From NCBI GenBank assembly GCA_021163925.1, contig JAGGTD010000063.1:1-51578 (forward strand): 51,578 bases of DNA. Direction: 5' to 3'. The number at the start of each line of letters is the position of its first letter. Position 1 is the first letter of the stretch. This document shows positions 27,356 to 36,668 of the stretch, piece by piece. Below the pieces are notes generated by a model. The model ran no database searches, was not told where the DNA came from, and saw nothing but the letters and a program-made list of their open reading frames with translations. Source of the stretch: Nitrososphaerota archaeon (GTDB taxonomy: Archaea; Thermoproteota; Nitrososphaeria_A; Caldarchaeales; Wolframiiraptoraceae). The translations under genes and the position numbers were made by a program.

Positions 27356-29115
27356 ATCCGAGAGATCCGCTCTCAAGGGTTCTCTACATAGATCTAGAGC
27401 ATAGGAGGTTCTGGACAAGAGATAGGAGAGACTTATTCGAGAGATGGCTTGGAGGAACCGGAGTCGCTATACAGTTATTGAAAGAGGAGCTTCCAAGGGA
27501 TGCGGACCCCCTCTCGCCAAAGAACGTGATAGTGTTTGCTGTAGGTCCTCTTACGGCAACCTACCCCTTCGGATCTAAGACCGTCGCCATGTTCAAGAGC
27601 CCATTGACCGGAAACTTGGGCGAGAGCCATGCAGGTGGTAGGAGCGCTACCTCGATAAGATTGGCTGGATATGGGGCGATAGTCATCAAGGGGGCCAGCG
27701 ATACCCCGATCTACCTAGTGGTGGATGAGAGTGGAGCATACTTCAGAGACGCTTCGGCGCTCTGGGGAATCACGAGCACCCTAACCGTTGGGAGGATATT
27801 GAGGGAGGCGACCCTAGGCCAAGGATATAGGAGCATAATGAGGATTGGGAGAGCTGGGGAGAGGCTTGTCAGATATGCTGCCGTGATGACCGAGACCTAT
27901 AGACATTTTGGAAGACTTGGCCTAGGGGCGGTCTTCGGATCGAAGAAGCTTAAGGCGATCGTGATCCGAGGCGGAGGATCAGTCCCAATCTATGATAAGC
28001 GAGAGTATAGGGAGGTCTATAAGCAGGTCTTCGAGCTCGCGGTTAAATCGGATTTGATGAAGAAGTATCATGATCTCGGGACTCCGATGAACATCCTACC
28101 CTTGAATAAGATTGGAGCGCTGCCGACGAGAAACCTCACCTCAGCGAGATTCGAGGAGGCTGAAAAGATAAGCGGTGAGAGGATAGCTGAGGAGAAACTT
28201 GGGAGGAGGCTGGCTTGCAGCAACTGCCCGATAGCATGTATCCACCTCGCCGCCCTCAAGGAGCCTTATCCGGATGAGCCATACTTCTATAAAACCACCT
28301 TCATATCATATGATTATGAGCCGATCTACGCCCTCGGAACCATGCTCGGAATCTCTGACATCGATGGATTGCTTAAGCTCTTGGACGTCGTCGAAGTTTA
28401 TGGCTTGGATGCGATGAGCACGGGAGTCTGCTTGGCGTGGGCAACCGAGGCCTTCCAAAGAGGGATAATTACTCGGAGGGAGACCATAGTCGAACTTAAG
28501 TGGGGCGACTACGAGAACTATATCAAGGCCGCGGTAAACATAGTCGATCAGCCAAATGAGTTTTATGAAGTCCTCGCAAAGGGAGTGGAGAAGGCGTCTG
28601 AAAGATATGGTGGGAGAGAGTTTGCGTTAAGCTTTGGAGGGAATGAGATGCCTGGATACCACACCGGATACGGCGCGCATATAGGTTTCCTAATAGGGAG
28701 TAGGCATAGCCACCTAGACTGCGCTGGATACTCATTGGATCAAAAGCTCAAGGAACCTCTCCCGCCGAGAGAACTCGTTGAGAGGTTGATCGAGGAGGAG
28801 AGCTGGAGGCAGATATTATCGAGTCTGGTCGTATGCTTCTTCGCGAGGGGGATCTATAAGCCCGAGATGGTCGTGAAGGCCTTGAAGACGCTCGGCTACG
28901 ACTACGATGTAGATGGGTTAAGGGATCTAGGGAGGGAGATCTACGAGGAGAAGCAGAGGCTGAAGCATGAACTCGGATTCAAACCAGAAGCCCTGAGACC
29001 TCCGGAGAGAGTTCTCGAAACCGAGAGCCCGCATGGAACATTAAAGATAGAATACTTCGATGAAGCCTTGAAGGTCTATAGGGAGATGTTAAGCCGAATA
29101 ATCTCACAGGGGTAA
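27352..29115 (+). CDS. Tungsten/aldehyde ferredoxin oxidoreductase family protein
   Basis: YIDLEHRRFWTRD...RWLGGTGVAIQLL, FGSKTVAMFKSPLTG, CSNCPIACIH; ATGA overlap with the ferredoxin. Confidence 0.9.
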   Translation: MNPRDPLSRVLYIDLEHRRFWTRDRRDLFERWLGGTGVAIQLLKEELPRDADPLSPKNVIVFAVGPLTATYPFGSKTVAMFKSPLTGNLGESHAGGRSATSIRLAGYGAIVIKGASDTPIYLVVDESGAYFRDASALWGITSTLTVGRILREATLGQGYRSIMRIGRAGERLVRYAAVMTETYRHFGRLGLGAVFGSKKLKAIVIRGGGSVPIYDKREYREVYKQVFELAVKSDLMKKYHDLGTPMNILPLNKIGALPTRNLTSARFEEAEKISGERIAEEKLGRRLACSNCPIACIHLAALKEPYPDEPYFYKTTFISYDYEPIYALGTMLGISDIDGLLKLLDVVEVYGLDAMSTGVCLAWATEAFQRGIITRRETIVELKWGDYENYIKAAVNIVDQPNEFYEVLAKGVEKASERYGGREFALSFGGNEMPGYHTGYGAHIGFLIGSRHSHLDCAGYSLDQKLKEPLPPRELVERLIEEESWRQILSSLVVCFFARGIYKPEMVVKALKTLGYDYDVDGLRDLGREIYEEKQRLKHELGFKPEALRPPERVLETESPHGTLKIEYFDEALKVYREMLSRIISQG

Positions 29116-29123
29116 TGGATTAA

Positions 29124-29154
29124 GTTACCTAGGTAACCGGTTACCCGGGTAACC
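29124..29154. repeat. Array of overlapping perfect palindromes built on GTTACC/GGTAAC
   Basis: gttaccta ggtaaccg gttacccg ggtaacc; perfect palindromes at 29124-29137, 29132-29145 and 29139-29154. Confidence 0.9.
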
Positions 29155-29348
29155 ACGCTTTTCGATCCAGCTCCGAAGGAGCGCTTAAAGGATCTATTCG
29201 ATAGGAAGGAGGAGTATGGGGAATTATCGCGGCTCGCGCGCTCTAGGAGGTGGATTACGGTTTTCTCGACGAAGATCATGGATATTATCGGATAAGCGAT
29301 CTCATAGTGGGAGAGGCTGTTAAGAGGCTGGGAGTGAGAGCGTTCTAA
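29155..29348 (+). pseudogene. Relic of an archaeal AAA-ATPase (PF01637-like) with internal deletion
   Basis: N-terminal relic LFDPAPKERLKDLFDRKEEYGELSRLARSRRWITVFS (start codon apparently ACG), then in another frame a C-terminal relic YGFLDEDHGYYRISDLIVGEAVKRLGVRAF*. Confidence 0.5.
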
Positions 29349-29367
29349 AGCAGATAACATCATCTGA

Positions 29368-29471
29368 TGCCGGGGGCGGGATTCGAACCCGCGACTTCGG
29401 GGATGCACCCTCCGACCAGCTTCATCGAGGATTATGAGCCCCGCACTCTAACCAGGCTGAGTTACCCCGGC
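29368..29471 (-). tRNA. tRNA-Met (CAT), with 29-nt intron in the anticodon loop (about 29403-29431)
   Basis: GCCGGGG...CCCCGGC-A acceptor; CGGGG-CTCATAA-[TCCTCGATGAAGCTGGTCGGAGGGTGCAT]-CCCCG; GCGGG-TTCGAAT-CCCGC T-arm. Confidence 0.9.
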
Positions 29472-29683
29472 ACCCGATACTCTATCCTAGATAGAGGAGT
29501 TTTCAGGGGATATATAGATGTTTATGGATCATCGGCTATCCATCAAGGGTTCTTTGGGGAGAACGAGTGAGAGCTTCTTCAGAAAGTCCTCCTCCCAAGG
29601 AGATAAGCGAGTAAGGGGGTTATTCAAACGGCTCTAACCATAATCGGATAACTACTTCACCAAGCTTGACATTTAATCTCTGG

Positions 29684-30487
29684 ATGGCGAGGGTCGTGAT
29701 AGTTGAGGGTGGAGGGGTTAAGGAGAGGACGATCAGAGCGCTGTCCCTCCTCTCGCCAAGGCTTCCGCCGACCGGGTCGAGGATCTTGATCAAGCCCAAT
29801 CTGGTTTTACCATCTCCAAATGATTCCGGAGCAGTTACGAGGAGGGAGGTGGTGGAGGGAATAATAGAGTTTCTTGGAGATGATAGATATGAGATATTTG
29901 TGGGTGAGGGTGCGGCGATACATGATACGTGGAGGTGTTTTAGGGAGGCTGGATACGATGAGCTTGAGAGAAGGTATCGCGTGAAGCTCATCGACTTGAA
30001 TAAGGATGGGTTTGAGGAGGTTCGTGGAAGATATTGGAGATTTAAGGTGTCGAGATCATTCCTTGAATCGGATTACGTTATCTCGGCAGCGGTGCTTAAG
30101 GAGCATGCGTTTGAGGTGACCCTCAGCCTAAAGAATATGATGGGTGTCTTGAAGCCCGGGAGGCTAACCCCAACAAAATCTTACATGCATAGAGAGTATG
30201 ACTTTGGGCTTCCCTTTGGAAAGGTGAAGTGGGCGAGGAGATTATGCGACCTGATAATGGCTAAGAGGCCAAACCTAGCCTTGATAGACGCGACCACGGC
30301 CATGTTCGGATCACATATCGATGGAAGATTGAAGAGGCTCAATATGGTTATAGTGAGCGAGGATCCAGTTGCATGCGACATAGTTGGAGCGAGGTTATTG
30401 GGCCATGAAGATGTGTTCTATCTTAAGATGATGTTGGATGAGAGGGTCGGGGAGCTCCCATCTAAGGTTAATCGAATCAAGATTTAA
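29684..30487 (+). CDS. DUF362-family protein
   Basis: ILIKPNLV, VGEGAAIHDTWRCFREAGYDEL and SLKNMMGVL; start trimmed to MARVVIVEGGG. Confidence 0.8.
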   Translation: MARVVIVEGGGVKERTIRALSLLSPRLPPTGSRILIKPNLVLPSPNDSGAVTRREVVEGIIEFLGDDRYEIFVGEGAAIHDTWRCFREAGYDELERRYRVKLIDLNKDGFEEVRGRYWRFKVSRSFLESDYVISAAVLKEHAFEVTLSLKNMMGVLKPGRLTPTKSYMHREYDFGLPFGKVKWARRLCDLIMAKRPNLALIDATTAMFGSHIDGRLKRLNMVIVSEDPVACDIVGARLLGHEDVFYLKMMLDERVGELPSKVNRIKI

Positions 30488-30700
30488 TCTCCCTTCACAC
30501 CCATTATCATATAAACAGTTCTTTTCTTGGGATAGGTTATGATTATCGGATGAAACTTGATATCTTTCAATTCCATCCCTCAAGCTTTTCCCCATACCAG
30601 CTTAAACGTCCATCTCATAGAACAATCCCTCCTTAAAGCGGGTTATGGTGTCCCAGTCTAAGGAGAGGTTGGCGAAATCAGATAATGTAGGATAAAGGGC

Positions 30701-30997
30701 TTAGGTTATCTTTTTCAGGATTTCATCATGCTCTCTGAGCTTTGCCTCGATCACCGCGAGCCTCTCCGCGACATCCAACCCTTTCTCAAGAGAGTCTATT
30801 CGGCTGTTTACGGCCTCGAATTTGGCTATCATCTCATTACGGAGGCTTTGTATCTGGGATGTCAACCTTCTATCCATCTCTTCCATGCTTATCTTTAGAG
30901 CATCTATTCTCGCGTTCACCGTCTTTAACTCGCCCCTGATAGACTCAAGCTCGGGTAGGAGTATTCTCTGGATCCAGGCGGGGATCTTTGAGGCCAA
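30701..30997 (-). CDS. Small coiled-coil protein
   Basis: Heptad-rich MEEMDRRLTSQIQSLRNEMIAKFEAVNSRIDSLEKGLDVAERLAVIEAKL. Confidence 0.65.
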   Translation of the reverse strand: MASKIPAWIQRILLPELESIRGELKTVNARIDALKISMEEMDRRLTSQIQSLRNEMIAKFEAVNSRIDSLEKGLDVAERLAVIEAKLREHDEILKKIT

Positions 30998-31049
30998 GCC
31001 ATCGATCTAATGATGATTATCTAATATAAACGTTAACCCTGCACGTCTC

Positions 31050-33014
31050 CTAGAATCCGGCTCTAATCCTAGAATATCCAGCCGAATCCCTATAGACCTC
31101 TATTATGTTCGATGCTTCCTCGATACCCCTCCCATGATGGGTTATGATGATGGCTTGATCAACATATCTCGCTATCCTCGATAATTGGTTTAAGAGTGTC
31201 TGTAGATTCTCTTCATCCACTCCGTAGGTCGGCTCGTCGAGGATTATGAGCGACCTCACCCCTAGGTGATGTATTATCGCGAGCCTCAGGGAGAGCGAGA
31301 TTAGGGTTTGATGCCCTCCACCAACCCTGCTAGCCGGTATGTAATCCGATAGGCCGCGTGGCTTGACATAGACCCTATAATTCTCCGGATCTATCCTGAA
31401 GGATGTATAGATTCTCTGATCGGTTAAGCTCGTGAATATCGCTTGGGCTCTTAGAGCTATTGATCTGAGTAGCTCGTCTCTCCTCTTCTTGATGAAGTCT
31501 ATGATCCTCTCCCTGAGATTCGATGCGAAGGACATTACCCTAGACCTCTTCTCAAGCTCTTTTAGACGGGTCTTCAGCTTTTCAAGCTCAGCTCTCTCCC
31601 TCCCAAGTTCTCCAAGCCTCTCCCTCAATCTCCCTTCGAGGATCTCCACTCTCTTCCTTTTCTCCTCGATCTCCCCCGGAGCTTGGAACATCTGGGTCAA
31701 TCTCTCGTATAATTTTGGATCATCTGGATCTAAATCCAAGCCGAGCCTCCTCAGGATCCCTTCCACATCCAGTCTGATGGATTTTACGATCTTCTCCTTC
31801 TCAGCTATCCTCGTGTCATACTCCGAGATTGAGTTCATCAGCATGTTTAGTCTCTCACGCCTCCTAGTGATCTCGCTGATCTCACGATTAATCGATTCAA
31901 GCTTGGATTCGAGTTCCTGCTTTCTCCTTCGCACATCAATTAACCTCTCCTTTAGGTCGGCGATCCTCAGCTCCTCATCCTCGATTATCGATGAAAGAAT
32001 CTTCTCATCTATCCTCTGACCGCATGTCGGGCATTTTGCAACACCCTTCATCTTTAGTTCGAGCCGAGCTTTATGACCGTCCTCTAAGATTTTTAGTTCT
32101 CCGAAGATCTTGGCCTCTCTTTCTCTCAGCATTCCAACTTCCTCCTCGACTGATTTCAGATCCACCTCAAGATCCCTCAACATCTCAGCAAGTCTCCCGG
32201 ATTCGCGTCTAACGGATTCGAGATCCTTCAATCCATATCTGGCTAGAATAGATCTCTTTGAGTTGATGGCCTCTAGGAGCATGGCCTTGGCCTCCTCCAG
32301 CTCTCTCGCTTTCCCGATAAGTCTCTTAACGGCTGGATCCTCCCCCAGCCTCAAACTACTTTTCAGATCTTCGAGTTCCTTGTTTAATTCGTCAACTTCC
32401 CGCTGAAGCTCCTTGACTCTCTCCTCTCTCAGCGGGATTAGCTGGGTCTTCATTAGCTTGTATTCCGACTCGGTTCCCCTTAGATCCCGGATCACGATAT
32501 TCAGCTGCTCCGAGATCTCTCTTAGGAGGGTTATCTGGAGTATTGCATCCATATCCTCCCTCCTCGGCTCGAGTATTTCATTCAATCTTCCCTGTCTTGA
32601 GTATATTATCCAGTTGAACGCCCTATATCCTATTCCGATCAGCCTCGTTATCCTCCTCCTCAGGTCTTCAAGTCCCTCGACCTGAACCTCCCTTCTATCG
32701 ATTATCAGCCTGACCTCTTTCGTAGCAAACCTATTTCTCCTGAGTTCGGCGAACCTCATTATCTCAACCCTTGAGCCGTTTACGGGGCTTCTGAACCTAA
32801 GATAGGTCTCCATGCCCCTCACCCCCTTCTCCCTTCGAACTAGTAGCCTGTTCTCGACGCTCGGCACATTTCCGAATAGGGTGTATACTATTGCGTCTAG
32901 GATAGTCGTCTTCCCTACAGAGTTTCTCCCAGTTATCAGGTTTAATCCTCTCGTGAACGTTATCTTCTCATCCCTGAATCCCTCGAAGTTCCTGAGCCTA
33001 AGCTCCTCTATCAT
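31050..33014 (-). CDS. rad50: DNA double-strand break repair ATPase Rad50
   Basis: LITGRNSVGKTTILDAI, zinc hook CPTCG, VGGGHQTLISLSLRLAI signature, LIILDEPTYGVD. Confidence 0.95.
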   Translation of the reverse strand: MIEELRLRNFEGFRDEKITFTRGLNLITGRNSVGKTTILDAIVYTLFGNVPSVENRLLVRREKGVRGMETYLRFRSPVNGSRVEIMRFAELRRNRFATKEVRLIIDRREVQVEGLEDLRRRITRLIGIGYRAFNWIIYSRQGRLNEILEPRREDMDAILQITLLREISEQLNIVIRDLRGTESEYKLMKTQLIPLREERVKELQREVDELNKELEDLKSSLRLGEDPAVKRLIGKARELEEAKAMLLEAINSKRSILARYGLKDLESVRRESGRLAEMLRDLEVDLKSVEEEVGMLREREAKIFGELKILEDGHKARLELKMKGVAKCPTCGQRIDEKILSSIIEDEELRIADLKERLIDVRRRKQELESKLESINREISEITRRRERLNMLMNSISEYDTRIAEKEKIVKSIRLDVEGILRRLGLDLDPDDPKLYERLTQMFQAPGEIEEKRKRVEILEGRLRERLGELGRERAELEKLKTRLKELEKRSRVMSFASNLRERIIDFIKKRRDELLRSIALRAQAIFTSLTDQRIYTSFRIDPENYRVYVKPRGLSDYIPASRVGGGHQTLISLSLRLAIIHHLGVRSLIILDEPTYGVDEENLQTLLNQLSRIARYVDQAIIITHHGRGIEEASNIIEVYRDSAGYSRIRAGF

Positions 33015-34297
33015 GACTCCTCACCAACATAACTTGAAAGTAATTTCAGCCATCTATCTGAGAACCTCCTCCTATCGAGCTCCTTTAGAAGCCCCGTCCT
33101 CTCGCTCGCCCTCTCATCTAAGGCCATGGCAACGTCCTCGACGATCTCGGCGGCCTCCCCAACCCTCTCCCCCAATACTCCGAAGACCTCTTTAACTATC
33201 TCATCTCTTGAGATCCTCCCCTCAACGCCTTTAACATCAGGTCTGATCATGGTGGAGAGTTCCTCTGAGATCTCGACGTGGATCAGCTTATCGTATCTCT
33301 CAATGAGCTTTTGGACCTCTTCTTGGAGACCTAGCTGTGGGAACGGCTCATCACCCGCAACTATTCCAGATACATTGAGCTTGAGGATTCCATCCCTGTC
33401 CAGATTTAAGGCGAATGACTCGATCTCCTCCAAGCACCTCCTCCTAAACCAGTCGAGCTCCATGGGCTCATCGCTCACAATCTTCCTAACGCCTATCATT
33501 TGAAGCGGCTCCAGCTCCACAAATTTATGGGAGGTAAGCTCCGATCCCTTCACATCCAAGATATAGACTCCGAACGGCCCTCTCTCGCCGAGGTCTATGG
33601 CTTCGGTCGCGCCGGGGACAAGGAAGAGCTTTCCATGAATCTTCTTGAATCCAAGCCTCTCATGGTGGTGGCCGGTTATCACGAGATCCACATCCAGCTT
33701 CTCCAAATCCTCCAATCTTATCACGCTGTGTTCCGGTGTTTGAGGGGGAATATTGTGTACGCCTTCAACATAGTTATGTAGGATGAGGATTCTATAGCCG
33801 TCTGCCTCCACTTTCTTCAGGATCTCCGATGCCTCCTCGAATTTTCTCCTAGCATATGGATGGTATCCCATCCCGATTACGTTTAACCTGTCTCCAACAT
33901 ATGCCTCCTCCACTCCCTCCAGCGTCTTCTCTCCTATGACCTTGAAGTATTCGGCCATTGGATGGGTTATGAAGTCTAGAGCGTTGCTCGATGGTGAGCC
34001 ATCATGATTCCCTCTAACCGCGATTATCTCGATCTTCTTCCCAGATCTCTCCTCAATCTTCTTCGCCAATCTATAGAACTCCCATTTAACGAATACCGCG
34101 TCGTCTGGGGTCATGCTCCTCTTCTCGAATAGATCTCCGGCGTGGATCACGTAGTCCACGTCATTCTCTATGAAGATGTCTATGGCCTGCTTGAAGGCGT
34201 GTCTAAACGCCCTCCTCCTAGCATCCCTCAAAACCCTCGGGATGTTTCTCCCGATATGCGTGTCGCTGAAGACCCCTATCCTCAAACCCTCAGCCAT
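33011..34297 (-). CDS. mre11: DNA double-strand break repair nuclease Mre11
   Basis: GVFSDTHIG, HAGDLFE, VRGNHD and ITGHHH phosphodiesterase motifs; overlaps rad50. Confidence 0.95.
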   Translation of the reverse strand: MAEGLRIGVFSDTHIGRNIPRVLRDARRRAFRHAFKQAIDIFIENDVDYVIHAGDLFEKRSMTPDDAVFVKWEFYRLAKKIEERSGKKIEIIAVRGNHDGSPSSNALDFITHPMAEYFKVIGEKTLEGVEEAYVGDRLNVIGMGYHPYARRKFEEASEILKKVEADGYRILILHNYVEGVHNIPPQTPEHSVIRLEDLEKLDVDLVITGHHHERLGFKKIHGKLFLVPGATEAIDLGERGPFGVYILDVKGSELTSHKFVELEPLQMIGVRKIVSDEPMELDWFRRRCLEEIESFALNLDRDGILKLNVSGIVAGDEPFPQLGLQEEVQKLIERYDKLIHVEISEELSTMIRPDVKGVEGRISRDEIVKEVFGVLGERVGEAAEIVEDVAMALDERASERTGLLKELDRRRFSDRWLKLLSSYVGEES

Positions 34298-34523
34298 CCA
34301 CGAGATAACCCTTAGATGAGTAATTTCTATCTTCGCTGAACGATGTAGCTTCTCAAAGAGGGATCTAAGGTCTATCTAGCGTGAGCCATGGGGCTTGGCC
34401 ATTAAACATAGATTTTCTCCAGCATCAAGCCTAGATGTGAGGCTTGGCTCATGTTCGTTGATCGTCGAAAATAGATTTGACCATTGTATAAAAATTATAT
34501 ACAGGCTCTCCCAGTATTATCCC

Positions 34524-35189
34524 ATGCTGATCTCAATCGAAGAGATAGGCTTGGCGACGATCCTCTTCATCTGGATCGTTATCTTGACGAGGTTCTTGAC
34601 GAAGTCCCTCTATGAGGCTTTGATTAAGCGTGGGGTTAAGGAGAGGGTCGCAATATACTATAACAGGAAGATCATCCACATGCTGGCCGGAGGACTGGTC
34701 GCGATCCTCGTCCCCTTCTACTTCAAGACCCCGATAATTCCATTTATCTTGGCGATGATCTTAGCAGCCTTCAGCTATATACCATATAAGACCGGTAAGC
34801 TGTTCTACTGGTATCAGGTTCCAGAGAACATGTATGATGTCCACTTCTGCGTGATGTGGGGAGTCTGCCTCGCGGCTGGATGGCTTTTGACCGGTAATCC
34901 ATGGTTCGGAGTCCTTCCAATAATATTCATGTCATTTGGGGACGCGATCACTGGAATAGTGAGGAACACCTTGTTCAAGAGGAGGACTAAGTCTTGGTGG
35001 GGTAACTTGGCCATGGCCACGGTGACGATACCGATAGGGGCATGGATCTTTGGAGCGGTTGGAGCGGGAATAGCCGCGCTGTGTAGCATAATTGAACACT
35101 ATGAGTTTGGGATGATAGATGATAACATCACGGTTCCATTGGCGGCTTTGGCAATCCTCCTCATACTCAACCCTGTGCCGAATATTTAG
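34524..35189 (+). CDS. Dolichol kinase/phosphatidate cytidylyltransferase-like membrane protein
   Basis: RKIIHMLAGGLVAILVP, SFGDAITGIVRN and KSWWGNLAMATVT; start trimmed to MLISIEEIG. Confidence 0.75.
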   Translation: MLISIEEIGLATILFIWIVILTRFLTKSLYEALIKRGVKERVAIYYNRKIIHMLAGGLVAILVPFYFKTPIIPFILAMILAAFSYIPYKTGKLFYWYQVPENMYDVHFCVMWGVCLAAGWLLTGNPWFGVLPIIFMSFGDAITGIVRNTLFKRRTKSWWGNLAMATVTIPIGAWIFGAVGAGIAALCSIIEHYEFGMIDDNITVPLAALAILLILNPVPNI

Positions 35190-36625
35190 TAGGCTCTCGC
35201 GACGTAGACGACTTTCTTCGCCTCCCTACCGCAGATAATACATGAATTGCTCGGTCTCTCAGCTATATCATATCTCTCCCCTCTAATCTCTCCTCCAACT
35301 TCTTCTTTCAGCTTCTCGGCGCACTCAACGCTTCCACACCACTCCACCCTCGCTATCCTCCTCTCCCTTAGAAGCCTCTTAACCTCATCTACGCTCTTCG
35401 CGTCTCCGATCAATCCCATCATCATCCTCCTGCTCCTCTCCCTTAGGTTTGAGGCTATCGATTCCATGAGCTCCTCAACCTTCGACTCCAACTCATCCAA
35501 CCCCACCTTAACTCTCTCCAAGGTATCTCTCCTCGCTAGGGTGACCGTTGATTCGGCGACCTCCCTAGGCCCCACCTCAACTCTCACGGGAACCCCCATA
35601 AGCTCCCAATGATAGAATTTCTCGCCTGGAGTGATGTCCTTTCTATCGTCTAGGGTCGTCCTCCACCTCTTCTCAAGAATCTCCTTAATCTTGGATGCGT
35701 AGCCCATTATCTCCTCCTCTTGGCCCTTGAAGGGTATCGGGATTATCACGACCTGTGTTGGGGAGACTATCGGCGGGAGAACCAATCCCCTATCATCTCC
35801 ATGCTGAGCTATTATCGCCGCCAAGACCCTGCTATAGCCGAATCCATAGCATGTCTGATATGCGAGACCCCTGCTCCCATCCCTCTTCTCGAACTCGATC
35901 TCGAATGCCTTTGAGAAGTTTCTGCCGAGGTTGTGGACGGTTGCGACCTGATTCACCTTACCATCGGGATTCCACGCGTCGAATGCTATCGAGTAGACAG
36001 CTCCAGCGAATTTGTCGAAGTCGGGTCTCTTCAAGATCAGATAACTTATCCCAAGCATCTTCAAGACCTTCTCATAGATCTCTACGGCCTCCCTAACCTG
36101 ATTCTCCGCCTCCCTCAAGGTCTCGTGAACCGTGTGAGCCTCGTTCCATGGAATCTCCCTAATCCTGTAGAGAGCTCTAGTCGCCTTCGTCTCATACCTA
36201 TATACGTTCACGCTTTGATGGATCTTTAGTGGGAGGTCGGCGTGGCTTCTGATCCAGAGCTTGAACATGGGGTAGATTATGGTCTCCGAGGTCGGCCTGA
36301 TTATCAACTTCCTCTCAGCGCTCTTCTCCCCCATCCCACTTATCACGAAAACCTCTCCAGAGAATCCCTTAATATGCTCCGCCTCTCTTCCGAATAGCTC
36401 CTCGGTGGTGACGAGTGGAAAGAGCATCCGCTTATGCCCGGTCTTCTCCAATAGATCCTCCAATAGATTCCTTATCTTCTCCAAGATGTATGCGCCGTTC
36501 TCCATATAGACTATGAAGCCCTTGACCGGAAACCTGTTATCAGCTATCCTCGCCCTAATTATCAAGTCGTCGAACCAGCTTGAGAAGCTCTCAAACTTCC
36601 TTGAAGCGGATACGGTCATGAGCAT
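35186..36625 (-). CDS. proS: Prolyl-tRNA synthetase (archaeal/eukaryotic type)
   Basis: RPTSETIIYPMFKLWIRSHADLPLKIHQSVNVYRYETKATRALYRIREIPWNEAHTVH. Confidence 0.95.
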   Translation of the reverse strand: MLMTVSASRKFESFSSWFDDLIIRARIADNRFPVKGFIVYMENGAYILEKIRNLLEDLLEKTGHKRMLFPLVTTEELFGREAEHIKGFSGEVFVISGMGEKSAERKLIIRPTSETIIYPMFKLWIRSHADLPLKIHQSVNVYRYETKATRALYRIREIPWNEAHTVHETLREAENQVREAVEIYEKVLKMLGISYLILKRPDFDKFAGAVYSIAFDAWNPDGKVNQVATVHNLGRNFSKAFEIEFEKRDGSRGLAYQTCYGFGYSRVLAAIIAQHGDDRGLVLPPIVSPTQVVIIPIPFKGQEEEIMGYASKIKEILEKRWRTTLDDRKDITPGEKFYHWELMGVPVRVEVGPREVAESTVTLARRDTLERVKVGLDELESKVEELMESIASNLRERSRRMMMGLIGDAKSVDEVKRLLRERRIARVEWCGSVECAEKLKEEVGGEIRGERYDIAERPSNSCIICGREAKKVVYVARAY

Positions 36626-36668
36626 GATTTGAGACGTAGTCCCCCTATATAGGCATAAAGACTAATTA

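Noticed and set aside
29076-29408. 110-aa minus-strand ORF covering the palindromes and part of tRNA-Met
   Set aside because: Overlaps a tRNA and the AOR 3' end; no recognisable protein features.
31432-32019. 195-aa plus-strand Ser-rich ORF
   Set aside because: Antisense shadow of the Rad50 coiled coil; Ser/Leu richness is the complement of Glu/Arg codons.
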